NCBI RefSeq assembly: GCF_000517085.1 | Contig: NZ_KI912107.1 | Coordinates: 930,398-994,397, forward strand | Direction: 5' to 3' | Length of the DNA stretch: 64,000 nt | Origin: Saccharicrinis fermentans DSM 9555 = JCM 21142 | GTDB taxonomy: Bacteria > Bacteroidota > Bacteroidia > Bacteroidales > Marinilabiliaceae | In this document: positions 19,110 through 30,988 of the stretch, piece by piece | Layout: each line of letters starts with the position of its first letter | How positions within the stretch are numbered: the stretch's first letter is position 1 | Made by a program: the position numbers and the translations under genes | The notes under the pieces: model-generated | What the model was told of the DNA's origin: nothing | Databases searched by the model: none | What the model saw: the letters and a program-made list of their open reading frames with translations, nothing else

Positions 19110-19224
19110 TAAGAGCTTATTTATTCTGGCTTATTCCTAAATTATTTATTACCACAATTCCAGAATCAATCACAGTATAGAACGTAGTAAAAGTAGAGTT
19201 TTTAGTTTCATAATGGAAAATAAA

Positions 19225-20115
19225 ATGAAAAGAAAGATATTATATTTGATTGTTGTTATCAGTATTATTTCATTAAATAGTATTGCTCAAAATGTTGTTC
19301 ATGTTGTTTTACTTGGTGGGCAATCTAATATGGCTGGAGCCGGCAATTATTATCAATTGGACAGTACGCTTCGAGAACGTATTGAAGTAGCATCTCAAAG
19401 GGTTGAGTTGAGTGTTGATGGCTTGCCACCCAGACCTTTGAGTTATACATACTCTACTTTTCAGAAACGAAAACGAGGGTTTGGTGCAGTTTTTGGACCT
19501 GAATTGCTTTTAGGTGTTACTTTAGCAGAAGCCTATCCAAAACAAGAATTTTTGTTTATAAAATTAGCACAAGGAGGTACTTCTCTTTATGGCGCATGGA
19601 ATCCGGAATGGTCGCGGGATAAAGCCTTGGAGTTAGAGCGAGGAGAGATGAAACAAAATCTGCAATTATTTAAAAAACATGTAGATATTATACATGAACA
19701 ATTATTACATCTCAAAAACAATGGTAGATTATATCGTATATTAGGTATGGTATGGATGCAAGGTGAAAATGATGCAGCCCGTGAAGTGAGTGCGCGTAGT
19801 TATCAAACGAACCTAAATAAATTGATAGAAGCTTATCGTAAAGAATTTAAGATCCCGGATATGCCGTTTGTAATGGGACAGATTAATTCAAATTATGGAA
19901 GGTTTGCACAAGGTCCTCAAATGGTTAGAGAGGCAATGGTGAATGTTGCCCAGAGTGATGTTCATGTGGGAATAATTACCACAGTACCAAAATCACCATG
20001 GCTTGATTATCCTAAGCATACTGATAATGTACATTACAATACAGAAGGCCAAAGAAGATTAGGTATTGCCTTTGCAAAAATACTAATTGATTTGTCCTGC
20101 AAAATGGAGGATTGA
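19225..20115 (+). CDS. SGNH/SASA-family carbohydrate esterase
   Basis: I start at ATG 19225 (MKRKILYLIVVISIISLNS, signal peptide); ATG 19213 is also possible. The 296-residue protein has the SASA nucleophile block LLGGQSNMAGAG, the WMQGENDAA block, and a late VHYNTEGQRRLG block with the catalytic His. It is a shorter relative of the esterase at 585. The family removes acetyl groups from sugars. Its place between redox proteins and the anhydrosugar transporter gives no clear substrate. The name sialate esterase should not be taken literally, because no sialic acid genes are present. Confidence 0.8.
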   Translation: MKRKILYLIVVISIISLNSIAQNVVHVVLLGGQSNMAGAGNYYQLDSTLRERIEVASQRVELSVDGLPPRPLSYTYSTFQKRKRGFGAVFGPELLLGVTLAEAYPKQEFLFIKLAQGGTSLYGAWNPEWSRDKALELERGEMKQNLQLFKKHVDIIHEQLLHLKNNGRLYRILGMVWMQGENDAAREVSARSYQTNLNKLIEAYRKEFKIPDMPFVMGQINSNYGRFAQGPQMVREAMVNVAQSDVHVGIITTVPKSPWLDYPKHTDNVHYNTEGQRRLGIAFAKILIDLSCKMED

Positions 20116-20249
20116 TAAGCTAAATAAAATTGATTTTTCATATAATTGGTATCGTTTAGGGTAAAATAGTGTAATGGCTAGATAAATTAAGCGAATTTGA
20201 TTTCTTAAAATTCCATTTCATTTGTATAAAATATAAATAGTATACAATT

Positions 20250-21260
20250 ATGGAATTTGCATTTATACCATTGTTACTCGTTTTATTTGCGAGTATTTTC
20301 CAGGGTTCGTTTGGTCTGGGTATGAAATTTATGTCTCCCTTGAAATGGGAAGCTTGGTGGTTTGTCCATGCTACAGTGGCAATGATTATTGTACCTGTCG
20401 TTTGGGCTTTGATAGTTGTCCCTGATTTATTTCAAGTGATAGCAAAGGCTCCTTCCCAAGCCATAATAATAGGAATGTTATTTGGTTTTCTTTGGGGTAT
20501 TGGGGGCATTATGTTTGGTAAAAGTATTCCTTATATTGGTATTTCATTAACGTATGGTATCGTAATGGGTACCTGTTCTGCAGTGGGAAGCTTAATCCCA
20601 TTTTTTCAAATAGATAATGCTATTAGTTTGCCTGCTTTTCCTTATGTAATAGTGGGGGTAGTCATTATGTTGTTCGGTGTAGCGGTATCTGCATATGCAG
20701 GAATTAAACGGGATAAACTAATCGGTGATACTTCAGGTGGAAAAATAAACCTTAATAAAGGTATCGCTATTGCGCTTGTTAGTGGGGTGTTATCTGCTTT
20801 TCTTAATGTAGGTTTTGTCAATGCGCAATCCGTAGGAATAATAGCTGAATCGGTGGGTGCTTTGCCTCGTAATAGTAGTTTGGCTGTATGGGTAGTTGTT
20901 CTCATGGGAGCTTACCTGATGAATGCAGGATATGCTATCTTTCTTCTTGCAAAAAATAAAACATGGAGTTCATTTGCTGTTTCTCATTCCTCAAAAGCTT
21001 ATGTTTGGTCTATAGTGGCTGGTCTATTGTGGTTTGGTGCATTAGGGATTTATGGGCAGGGAGCTACTCTAATGGGAGGAATGGGGCCTGTTATTGGGTG
21101 GCCTATTCTTCTGGGTGTATCATTAATAGTGAGTAATGTGTGGGCCTATATAAATAATGAATGGAAAGGAGCAAAAGTACCTTTTATTTGGTTATTGGCT
21201 GGTTTGTTTATTCTGATTGTTGCTACCGTGGTGCTGGGATATGCAAATGGAGTAAATTAA
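20250..21260 (+). CDS. RhaT-type sugar:proton symporter
   Basis: A 336-residue integral membrane protein with about ten hydrophobic segments, starting at ATG 20250. The repeated pattern of the drug/metabolite transporter fold is visible: FGLGMKFMSPLKWEAWWFVHA at the start (shown in short form: GMKFMSP and EAWWFVH), FGFLWGIGGIMFG, GVLSAFLNVGFVNAQ, and GAYLMNAGYAIFLL. These match the L-rhamnose-proton symporter family. Because it is directly followed by cycloisomerase and dehydrogenase genes, the likely cargo is 3,6-anhydro-D-galactose or free galactose across the inner membrane, not rhamnose. No rhamnose isomerase, kinase or aldolase is present. Confidence 0.85.
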   Translation: MEFAFIPLLLVLFASIFQGSFGLGMKFMSPLKWEAWWFVHATVAMIIVPVVWALIVVPDLFQVIAKAPSQAIIIGMLFGFLWGIGGIMFGKSIPYIGISLTYGIVMGTCSAVGSLIPFFQIDNAISLPAFPYVIVGVVIMLFGVAVSAYAGIKRDKLIGDTSGGKINLNKGIAIALVSGVLSAFLNVGFVNAQSVGIIAESVGALPRNSSLAVWVVVLMGAYLMNAGYAIFLLAKNKTWSSFAVSHSSKAYVWSIVAGLLWFGALGIYGQGATLMGGMGPVIGWPILLGVSLIVSNVWAYINNEWKGAKVPFIWLLAGLFILIVATVVLGYANGVN

Positions 21261-21334
21261 ATGGTTCATACCAAACTTAAATACTAGGATCTTATATACC
21301 TGCCGTATAATTTTTGAAAAATAAATATAATCAT

Positions 21335-22468
21335 ATGAAAGTTACATCAATAGAAAGTTTTATTCTTTCTGACACATTGAAGGAAAGCTTTTATTTCTCG
21401 CAATGGGAGTACTGTGAACGACAAATTTGTATTGTAAAAATCACTTGTGATGATGGACATGTGGGCTGGGGTGAAGGTTATGGTCCCGCGAAATTGGTGA
21501 AAGCCGGAATTGAACACTTGACTCCTTATGTGTTGGGTCAAAATCCTTTGCAGACCGAAACGATTTGGAGTATTATGTATCGGAGAACCTTGGATTTTGC
21601 GCGTCGAGGTATCTTGGTTTCGGCCATGAGTGCTATTGATGTGGCTCTTTGGGATCTAAAAGGAAAAATATGTGATCAACCTGTTCATTTGTTGTTGGGA
21701 GGTAAAAAACGTGATGTTATTTTGCCGTATGCTACAGGTATGTACTATTCTAATTGCGATAATTTGGGACAGAAACTAGCCAATGAGGCAAAAGAATATG
21801 CAGACTTAGGATACAAGGCTATGAAAATGAAAGTGGGACTAGGAATAGAGGAGGATATTGAGTACGTTAGGATGGTTCGTGAGGCCATTGGACCCGATGT
21901 GGCACTTATGATTGATGCCAACCATGCGTATTGTTTGCGAGAGGCTGTTCAACTGGCAAATGCCGTAGAAAAATACAATATAGCTTGGTTTGAAGAGCCA
22001 ATATCGCCCGAATACTATGAGCAATATGCCGAATTGCGTAGTAAGACTACTATTCCAATTGCAGGAGGAGAATGTGAATATTTGCGTTACGGTTTTCAAA
22101 CCTTGTTAAAATCAAATTCAGTAGATATTATTCAACCCGATATTTGTGCAACAGGAGGATTAACAGAGGCCAAACGTATTGCTGTTTTAGCTTCGGTATA
22201 TGGAGTTGAGGTTGTTACGCATACCTGGGGTACAGGTATCGCTATTTCTGCTGCCTTGCATTTTGTAAGTAATTTGGATAGTATCCCAGGACGTTTGAAA
22301 ATGCCGTATAATCAGATAGAATATGATCGGACAGAGAATGGTCTCCGAGAAGAGCTTACCACAACAAAAATGGTTGAGAAAAATGGTGAAATCATTGTTT
22401 CTGATGATCCAGGACTCGGATTTGAATTAAATGAAGATGTGTTATGTAAATATCTTTTAAAAGAATAG
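21335..22468 (+). CDS. dauB: enolase-superfamily cycloisomerase (3,6-anhydro-D-galactonate cycloisomerase type)
   Basis: I start at ATG 21335 (MKVTSIESFIL) rather than 21314. This 377-residue protein has the mandelate racemase-like layout: capping domain, then barrel. The Lys-x-Lys general base motif is K164-M-K166. Metal ligands are Asp194 (MIDANH), Glu220 (WFEEP) and Glu246 (GGECE), and the second base is His296 (THTWGTG). In carrageenan users an enzyme of this family opens 3,6-anhydro-D-galactonate to 2-keto-3-deoxy-D-galactonate. The neighbouring dehydrogenase, kinase and aldolase complete that route, which is the main ground for the specific name. The symbol follows the Zobellia naming from memory. 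The next gene starts four bases after the stop. Confidence 0.8.
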   Translation: MKVTSIESFILSDTLKESFYFSQWEYCERQICIVKITCDDGHVGWGEGYGPAKLVKAGIEHLTPYVLGQNPLQTETIWSIMYRRTLDFARRGILVSAMSAIDVALWDLKGKICDQPVHLLLGGKKRDVILPYATGMYYSNCDNLGQKLANEAKEYADLGYKAMKMKVGLGIEEDIEYVRMVREAIGPDVALMIDANHAYCLREAVQLANAVEKYNIAWFEEPISPEYYEQYAELRSKTTIPIAGGECEYLRYGFQTLLKSNSVDIIQPDICATGGLTEAKRIAVLASVYGVEVVTHTWGTGIAISAALHFVSNLDSIPGRLKMPYNQIEYDRTENGLREELTTTKMVEKNGEIIVSDDPGLGFELNEDVLCKYLLKE

Positions 22469-22472
22469 TGTG

Positions 22473-23909
22473 ATGAATTTCGGATATAAAAAAATGTATA
22501 TAGGTGGCCAACTTAGGGATGCCATTTCGGGAGATAAGAAAGAAGTGGTTTGTCCTGCGAACCAAGAAGTAGTGGCTGAGGTTGCTTCAGCTGGAGTGGG
22601 TGATGCAGAGAGGGCATTGAAAGAAGCTGATAAGGGTTTTAAAGTGTGGTCGCGTTTTTCTTTGGCGCAACGAACGAAGTGGATGATACGATTTCGTGAT
22701 GAAGTGCTTGCCTATGAAGATATATTGCGTAAAGCTATTATGTTTGAGATGGGGAAATCGTACGAAGCGGCAGCTGAGGATGTTCAGTTATTGACCGATG
22801 GGCTAGCATTTTATCCTCAAGCTATGCGAAATATGCACGATGAAATTATTCCGGATGTGGAAAATACGCATAGACATAAAATAGTTCATCAACCGGCCGG
22901 CGTAGCTGTGGCTTATCTGGCCTGGAATTTTCCTTTACTCAATGTAGGTTATAAGGTAGGTCCTGCTTTGGCTGCTGGCTGTTCCATCGTTATAAAACCT
23001 TCTGAATTATCTCCGCTGTCTTCATATATACTTGGTGAAATTTTGTTTAAAATAAATTTTCCGGCTGGTGTTATTAATATTATTAGTGGGCCGGTTGAAC
23101 AGGTGGCAACAACCATGACGAAGAGTAAGATACCAAAGGTGCTGACTATGATTGGTTCTTCTGCATCAGGAAAGAGGGTGATTGCTGATTCAGCAACATC
23201 AGTAAAGCATGTTAGTTTAGAATTAGGAGGAAATGCACCTTTTATTGTATGTGAGGATGCTGATATTAATACTGCTGTGGAGATTGGTATTGCCCTTAAA
23301 TATGGCAATTGTGGGCAAATATGTGTATCTCCCAATAGATTTATCATTCATGAAAATGTATATGATGAGTTTCTTGATAAGTTTACGAAAAAAGCAAACC
23401 AATTAAAGGTAGGTTTTGGTATTGAGGAGAAACCTGATATGGGGCCTTTGGTTACATTGCGTGACAGAGAACGTATATTAAAGATGATTGAAGATGATGT
23501 AGCTGCTGGGGCTAGTATTCATTTAGGGGGTAATATTCCGGAAGATAAACCCAATGGCTTCTTCTTGGAGCCGACTATTTTGACTGGTGTTACACGAGAT
23601 AGCAGATGTTTTAAAGAAGAAATATTTGGCCCAGTTGCAGCCATGATGAAATTCTCTGATGTTGAAGAAGCTATTGAAATCGGAAACCAAACAGAGTATG
23701 GTTTGGTGTCGTATGTATTTTCCCAAAACGAAAAAGTAATTCGTCGAATGTCTGAAGAATTAGACTTTGGTGAAGTACAAGTGAATGGCGTTAAATATGC
23801 CATCTATTTGCCACATGGCGGTATTAAAGAAAGTGGAATTGGTCATGATTGTTCTTACCTGGCTTTAAACGATTACTTAATAAAAAAGAGAATAACAATT
23901 GCGCTATAA
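22473..23909 (+). CDS. dauA: aldehyde dehydrogenase (3,6-anhydro-D-galactose dehydrogenase type)
   Basis: I start at ATG 22473 (the GTG at 22470 is also possible); the product is 478 residues, normal for the family. NAD(P)-dependent aldehyde dehydrogenase marks are clear: WNFP at 151-154, the cofactor-binding IGSSASGKR near 227, Glu250 in ELGGN, and the catalytic Cys284 in GQICVSPNR. By position in the pathway it should oxidise 3,6-anhydro-D-galactose to the aldonate in the cytoplasm. Agar users employ a related enzyme on the L-form; here the absence of the extra L-sugar steps and the presence of carrageenan enzymes favour the D-form. Symbol by analogy. Confidence 0.8.
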   Translation: MNFGYKKMYIGGQLRDAISGDKKEVVCPANQEVVAEVASAGVGDAERALKEADKGFKVWSRFSLAQRTKWMIRFRDEVLAYEDILRKAIMFEMGKSYEAAAEDVQLLTDGLAFYPQAMRNMHDEIIPDVENTHRHKIVHQPAGVAVAYLAWNFPLLNVGYKVGPALAAGCSIVIKPSELSPLSSYILGEILFKINFPAGVINIISGPVEQVATTMTKSKIPKVLTMIGSSASGKRVIADSATSVKHVSLELGGNAPFIVCEDADINTAVEIGIALKYGNCGQICVSPNRFIIHENVYDEFLDKFTKKANQLKVGFGIEEKPDMGPLVTLRDRERILKMIEDDVAAGASIHLGGNIPEDKPNGFFLEPTILTGVTRDSRCFKEEIFGPVAAMMKFSDVEEAIEIGNQTEYGLVSYVFSQNEKVIRRMSEELDFGEVQVNGVKYAIYLPHGGIKESGIGHDCSYLALNDYLIKKRITIAL

Positions 23910-23923
23910 TTTTATTGGCGCCG

Positions 23924-24018
23924 CCAAAAGGTATAATACCTCGAGGCTTGCCTCGTTAATGAATTTAGTTTTCAACTTCATGCCTCGTGGGCTTGCCCCG
24001 AGGTTGGTTGACTCAACG
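23924..24018 (+). repeat. cluster of short hairpins between dehydrogenase and aldolase genes
   Basis: CGAGG-CTTG-CCTCG lies at 23942-23955 and CCTCGTGGGC-TT-GCCCCGAGG at 23983-24003. A TTGGC/GCCAA hairpin is just upstream and GTTGACTCAAC followed by a T run is just downstream. These GCTTGCC-loop hairpins look like REP-type extragenic palindromes. They may weaken expression of the aldolase or protect mRNA ends. Confidence 0.6.
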
Positions 24019-24038
24019 ATTTTTTAAAAATTTAATAT

Positions 24039-24713
24039 ATGCAACCTATTGCACAAAGGGCTATGTCGCCTGAGATAATTACAAAAATACATGATTGTGG
24101 TATAATAGCGGTATTGGTATTGGATGAACTGAAACATGCAGTTCCGGTTGCCCAGGCTCTTCTTGAAGGGGGCGTGAATGCTATTGAATTAACACTCCGT
24201 ACATCTGTTGCCATGGACGCAGCTCGTATAATAAAAAAGGAAGTTCCAGAAATGAATTTAGGTTTTGGAACGGTTTTAACCGTTGATCAAGTGAAAGCTA
24301 TTACTGATCTAGGAGCCGATTTTGCCGTAGCTCCTGGTTGTAATCCTAAAATTATTGCAGAAGCATATAAACAAGGCTTATCTTTTGCGCCAGGAGTTGC
24401 GACCCCATCAGATATTGAAATAGCTGTTGAGGAAGGATGTAGAGTGCTTAAATATTTTCCTGCAGAAACGGCTGGCGGTATGGTGCATCTAAATAATATG
24501 GTGGCTCCTTATCAATATTTAGGATTATCTTTTATCCCCTTGGGTGGATGTAATATTGATAATGCGTCTTCTTATTTGAAATCTTCATTAATTACTGCAA
24601 TCGGTGGTTCATGGGTGGCTAAACGTTCTCTTATTCAAGCAGAAAATTGGGAGGCTATCAAATTAAATGCACAGAATATTAGGGATTTAATCATAAGAAT
24701 TAGAAATAATTAG
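24039..24713 (+). CDS. dauD: KDPG/KDPGal aldolase family
   Basis: The 224-residue protein fits the class I Entner-Doudoroff aldolase family. Glu50 (ELTLR) and the Schiff-base Lys138 (VLKYFPAE) are 88 residues apart, as are Glu45 and Lys133 of E. coli Eda. GFGTVL, APG and FIPLGG blocks are present. It should split 2-keto-3-deoxy-6-phosphogalactonate into pyruvate and glyceraldehyde-3-phosphate. ATG 24039 is the chosen start; a later ATG at 24063 would also fit the family. It ends the operon starting at 16060. The matching kinase is in the next transcription unit. Confidence 0.88.
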   Translation: MQPIAQRAMSPEIITKIHDCGIIAVLVLDELKHAVPVAQALLEGGVNAIELTLRTSVAMDAARIIKKEVPEMNLGFGTVLTVDQVKAITDLGADFAVAPGCNPKIIAEAYKQGLSFAPGVATPSDIEIAVEEGCRVLKYFPAETAGGMVHLNNMVAPYQYLGLSFIPLGGCNIDNASSYLKSSLITAIGGSWVAKRSLIQAENWEAIKLNAQNIRDLIIRIRNN

Positions 24714-24860
24714 ACTCATGTGGATTTGTTTGGTTTCTGACAAAAATTCTAAGTCTTGTGCCATTTATTGAATTAGTGAGACAAGTATGTTAGAGAACCT
24801 TCATCCAAAGATGAATAATTTTTATAGGAAATTGTATAAGACCATTGTGAATGATTTTTG

Positions 24861-24955
24861 TGCATATAAAACGACCATAATAAAGCATTTATCATACAGG
24901 GGGATGATTCGTTTTGGCAAGTTTCATATGACCATTGAAAGAAAAATTTAAACAC

Positions 24956-24956
<1 letters not shown>
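24861..24956 (+). promoter_or_regulatory. repeated structured 5' leader, copy C (before kinase-LacZ operon)
   Basis: GATTTTTG at 24853-24860 resembles a -7 box directly before the element, so the transcript would begin at its 5' stem. CATATAAAAC-GA-CC pairs with GGC-AA-GTTTCATATG. A 15-codon ORF runs from ATG 24904 to TAA 24951 (MIRFGKFHMTIERKI), followed by the shared tail AAACACATGAA that contains the gene start. Confidence 0.75.
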
Positions 24957-29294
<4,338 letters not shown>

Positions 29295-29301
29295 TTCAAT
29301 A

Positions 29302-29339
29302 GTTTTTCTCAAAAAAGCTTTCTTTTTTGAGAAAAACTA
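29302..29339 (+). terminator. strong terminator after LacZ gene
   Basis: AGTTTTTCTCAAAAAAG and CTTTTTTGAGAAAAACT form a 17-bp perfect stem around a tiny loop. The stem itself holds a T run on both strands. Confidence 0.88.
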
Positions 29340-29440
29340 AGTTGTTTTATGTTTTGGGATCCACCCAATGGCAGTACGTATATTTTTTTAGTTTTGTATT
29401 GTTTACCCCATAACTGATAATGAGAATGTTTTGTAAACAC

Positions 29441-29487
29441 AGGTTAATATATGTAAGGTTAATGTTTACCGTATTTTAGCATATTTG
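29441..29487 (+). promoter_or_regulatory. promoter of AraC gene with AGGTTAAT boxes
   Basis: AGGTTAATAT at 29441-29450 and a second AGGTTAAT at 29456-29463 precede CATATTTG at 29480-29487. The first box is 43 bases from the TTTG. The same 8-base -7 box occurs at 36349. Confidence 0.55.
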
Positions 29488-29574
29488 TGGATCCTGAGTT
29501 ACCAAGGGTAGGTGATAAATGATTGCATTTTAAAAAAAAGAGAATAATACTTTTATATGTTAATTATTTGTGAT

Positions 29575-29667
29575 AGATAAAACGAGCCGTGGGAATTGTT
29601 TGGCACACAGGGGAATGATTAATACTGGTGAGTTCCGTGGGGCCATTGAATGATAATTTTAAACACA
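29575..29667 (+). promoter_or_regulatory. repeated structured 5' leader, copy D (before AraC gene), partly decayed
   Basis: A TTATTTG box at 29564-29570 lies just ahead. ATAAAAC-GA-GCC faces GGT-GA-GTTCCGTG, with a weaker outer stem than the other copies. The small ORF starts at ATG 29615 (MINTGEFRGAIE) but stops early at TGA 29651-29653. The TTTTAAACACATGAAA tail is kept. Confidence 0.65.
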
Positions 29668-30524
29668 TGAAACTAATACTGAAAAATACCGATAGCTTTA
29701 AAAATGAGCGGATTGATATTACCAAAAAAGAAATACCATGTTTAGATTCTTCGTGGCATTATCATGCTCAGTTTGAACTGTTATATATTTCTAAAAGTAA
29801 TGGTATTCGTTTTGTGGGTGATAGTGTTTCTCATTTTTTCCCGGGTGATTTAGTATTGGTAGGACCTTATCTACCTCATCTATGGCGTAACGATTCGTCG
29901 TATTATAAACAAGAAGAGACGAATAAAGTAAAAACTATTATTATAAAGTTTTCTAAAGATTTTATAGGAGAAAATACATTTAATTTACCTGAGTTTTCCA
30001 AAATCAATCAATTGTTGGAAAAATCTAAATTTGGAGTGAGTTTTGGTAAAGATGTGAGTAGGATGTTGCATAACGAATTGCTGTGTATCATTGATTTGAC
30101 GCCGGCAGAACAATCTGTGAAACTTTTAGACATTCTTTGCCGCTTGTCTCTTACTGAAGAAAAAAGGACTTTATCTTCAGCCGATATGCGTCAATATACC
30201 ACGGAGAATTCTCCTCGTTTGGATGAGGTTATCAAGTATATCTCTAATAATTATTTTAAAGATATTAGCTTGAAAGATGTATCTGATGTAGCCTGTATGA
30301 CTACCAATTCATTTTGTCGTTTTTTTAAAAAAATGACCAATAAATCATATGTGCAATTTCTGAATGAAGTTCGTATTCGTAACGCTTCTCGTTTATTGGT
30401 TCAAGAAGAAATAACAATATCAGATGTTTGTTATCGGGTAGGATATAAGTCTGTTACTAATTTTAACAAGCAGTTTAAGCAAATTGTAGGTTGCACGCCT
30501 AACACTTACCGTACTAAATTGTAA
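29667..30524 (+). CDS. AraC-family transcriptional regulator with cupin sensor domain
   Basis: I start at ATG 29667 (MKLILKNTDSFKNE); the frame open from 29628 covers the leader. The 285-residue cytoplasmic protein has an N-terminal cupin-like domain (SSWHYHAQFELLYI, FFPGDLVLVGPYLPHLW) that probably senses a sugar. Its C-terminal AraC-type domain has two helix-turn-helix units: ISLKDVSDVACMTTNSFCRF, then TISDVCYRVGYKSVTNFNKQFK in outline. It is the only regulator in the window and lies centrally among the operons, so it is the best candidate to read the AGGT(T)AA boxes or the ACCCAT repeats at 47054. Its own upstream region has two AGGTTAAT boxes, suggesting autoregulation. Confidence 0.9.
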   Translation: MKLILKNTDSFKNERIDITKKEIPCLDSSWHYHAQFELLYISKSNGIRFVGDSVSHFFPGDLVLVGPYLPHLWRNDSSYYKQEETNKVKTIIIKFSKDFIGENTFNLPEFSKINQLLEKSKFGVSFGKDVSRMLHNELLCIIDLTPAEQSVKLLDILCRLSLTEEKRTLSSADMRQYTTENSPRLDEVIKYISNNYFKDISLKDVSDVACMTTNSFCRFFKKMTNKSYVQFLNEVRIRNASRLLVQEEITISDVCYRVGYKSVTNFNKQFKQIVGCTPNTYRTKL

Positions 30525-30808
30525 GAATCTTCATGTGGTGTTTTATTTGTTGAAATGAGGCATAATTGTGCTATGCCTGGTCTCAATATGTTCTTTATTG
30601 ATTGCACTTTTAATTTTCACGCATCATTGGTGCCCAATGATTGCAACTTTAAAAATATTAGTTGGGTTTATTCTTGCACTATATGTTATGGGTACATGTT
30701 GCGGAGTTCTATTTTTATTACGCGCAGTTTTCTATTCTTCCTCCTCTAAAGTTTCCTAGTCGCTATTTTTTATGTCAAATTTTAAATAGGGTAAAATAAT
30801 GTCATTAA
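30525..30808. other. gene-free stretch before SusC1
   Basis: Two overlapping frames of about 64 codons (30555 and 30568) are hydrophobic but lack a convincing ribosome site or known family, so I do not call them genes. Nothing else is recognised up to the promoter at 30809. Confidence 0.5.
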
Positions 30809-30854
30809 AGGTTAATTTATATTGATTATCCATTTAAGTTGAAATATATCTTTG
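30809..30854 (+). promoter_or_regulatory. SusC1 promoter with AGGTTAAT box
   Basis: TATCTTTG at 30847-30854 matches TAnnTTTG. ATTG at 30821-30824 may be the -33 box. AGGTTAAT at 30809-30816 lies 42 bases before the TTTG. The predicted untranslated leader is about 125 bases. Confidence 0.65.
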
Positions 30855-30988
30855 TGATGCAAATTCAAGAACAGCAGTACAATGCGTATTTGCGAATAAA
30901 AATAACTAAACAGGAAAGTACTGCACTACTTCCCTGTAAAAGTTAAAAATGAAAAATCACTATATAATTCATTTCTAAATGTAAACCT

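Noticed and set aside
20250-21260. L-rhamnose utilisation (RhaT-like transporter)
   Set aside because: No rhamnose isomerase, rhamnulokinase or rhamnulose-phosphate aldolase nearby; all neighbours belong to anhydrogalactose use.
29628-29666. GTG start extending the AraC protein
   Set aside because: This stretch is the 3' half of leader copy D; the shared tail places the start at ATG 29667.
30555-30759. Two overlapping hydrophobic frames of about 64 codons that could be small membrane proteins
   Set aside because: No clear ribosome site, no family resemblance, GTG or weak ATG starts, and low-complexity AT-rich sequence before a promoter.
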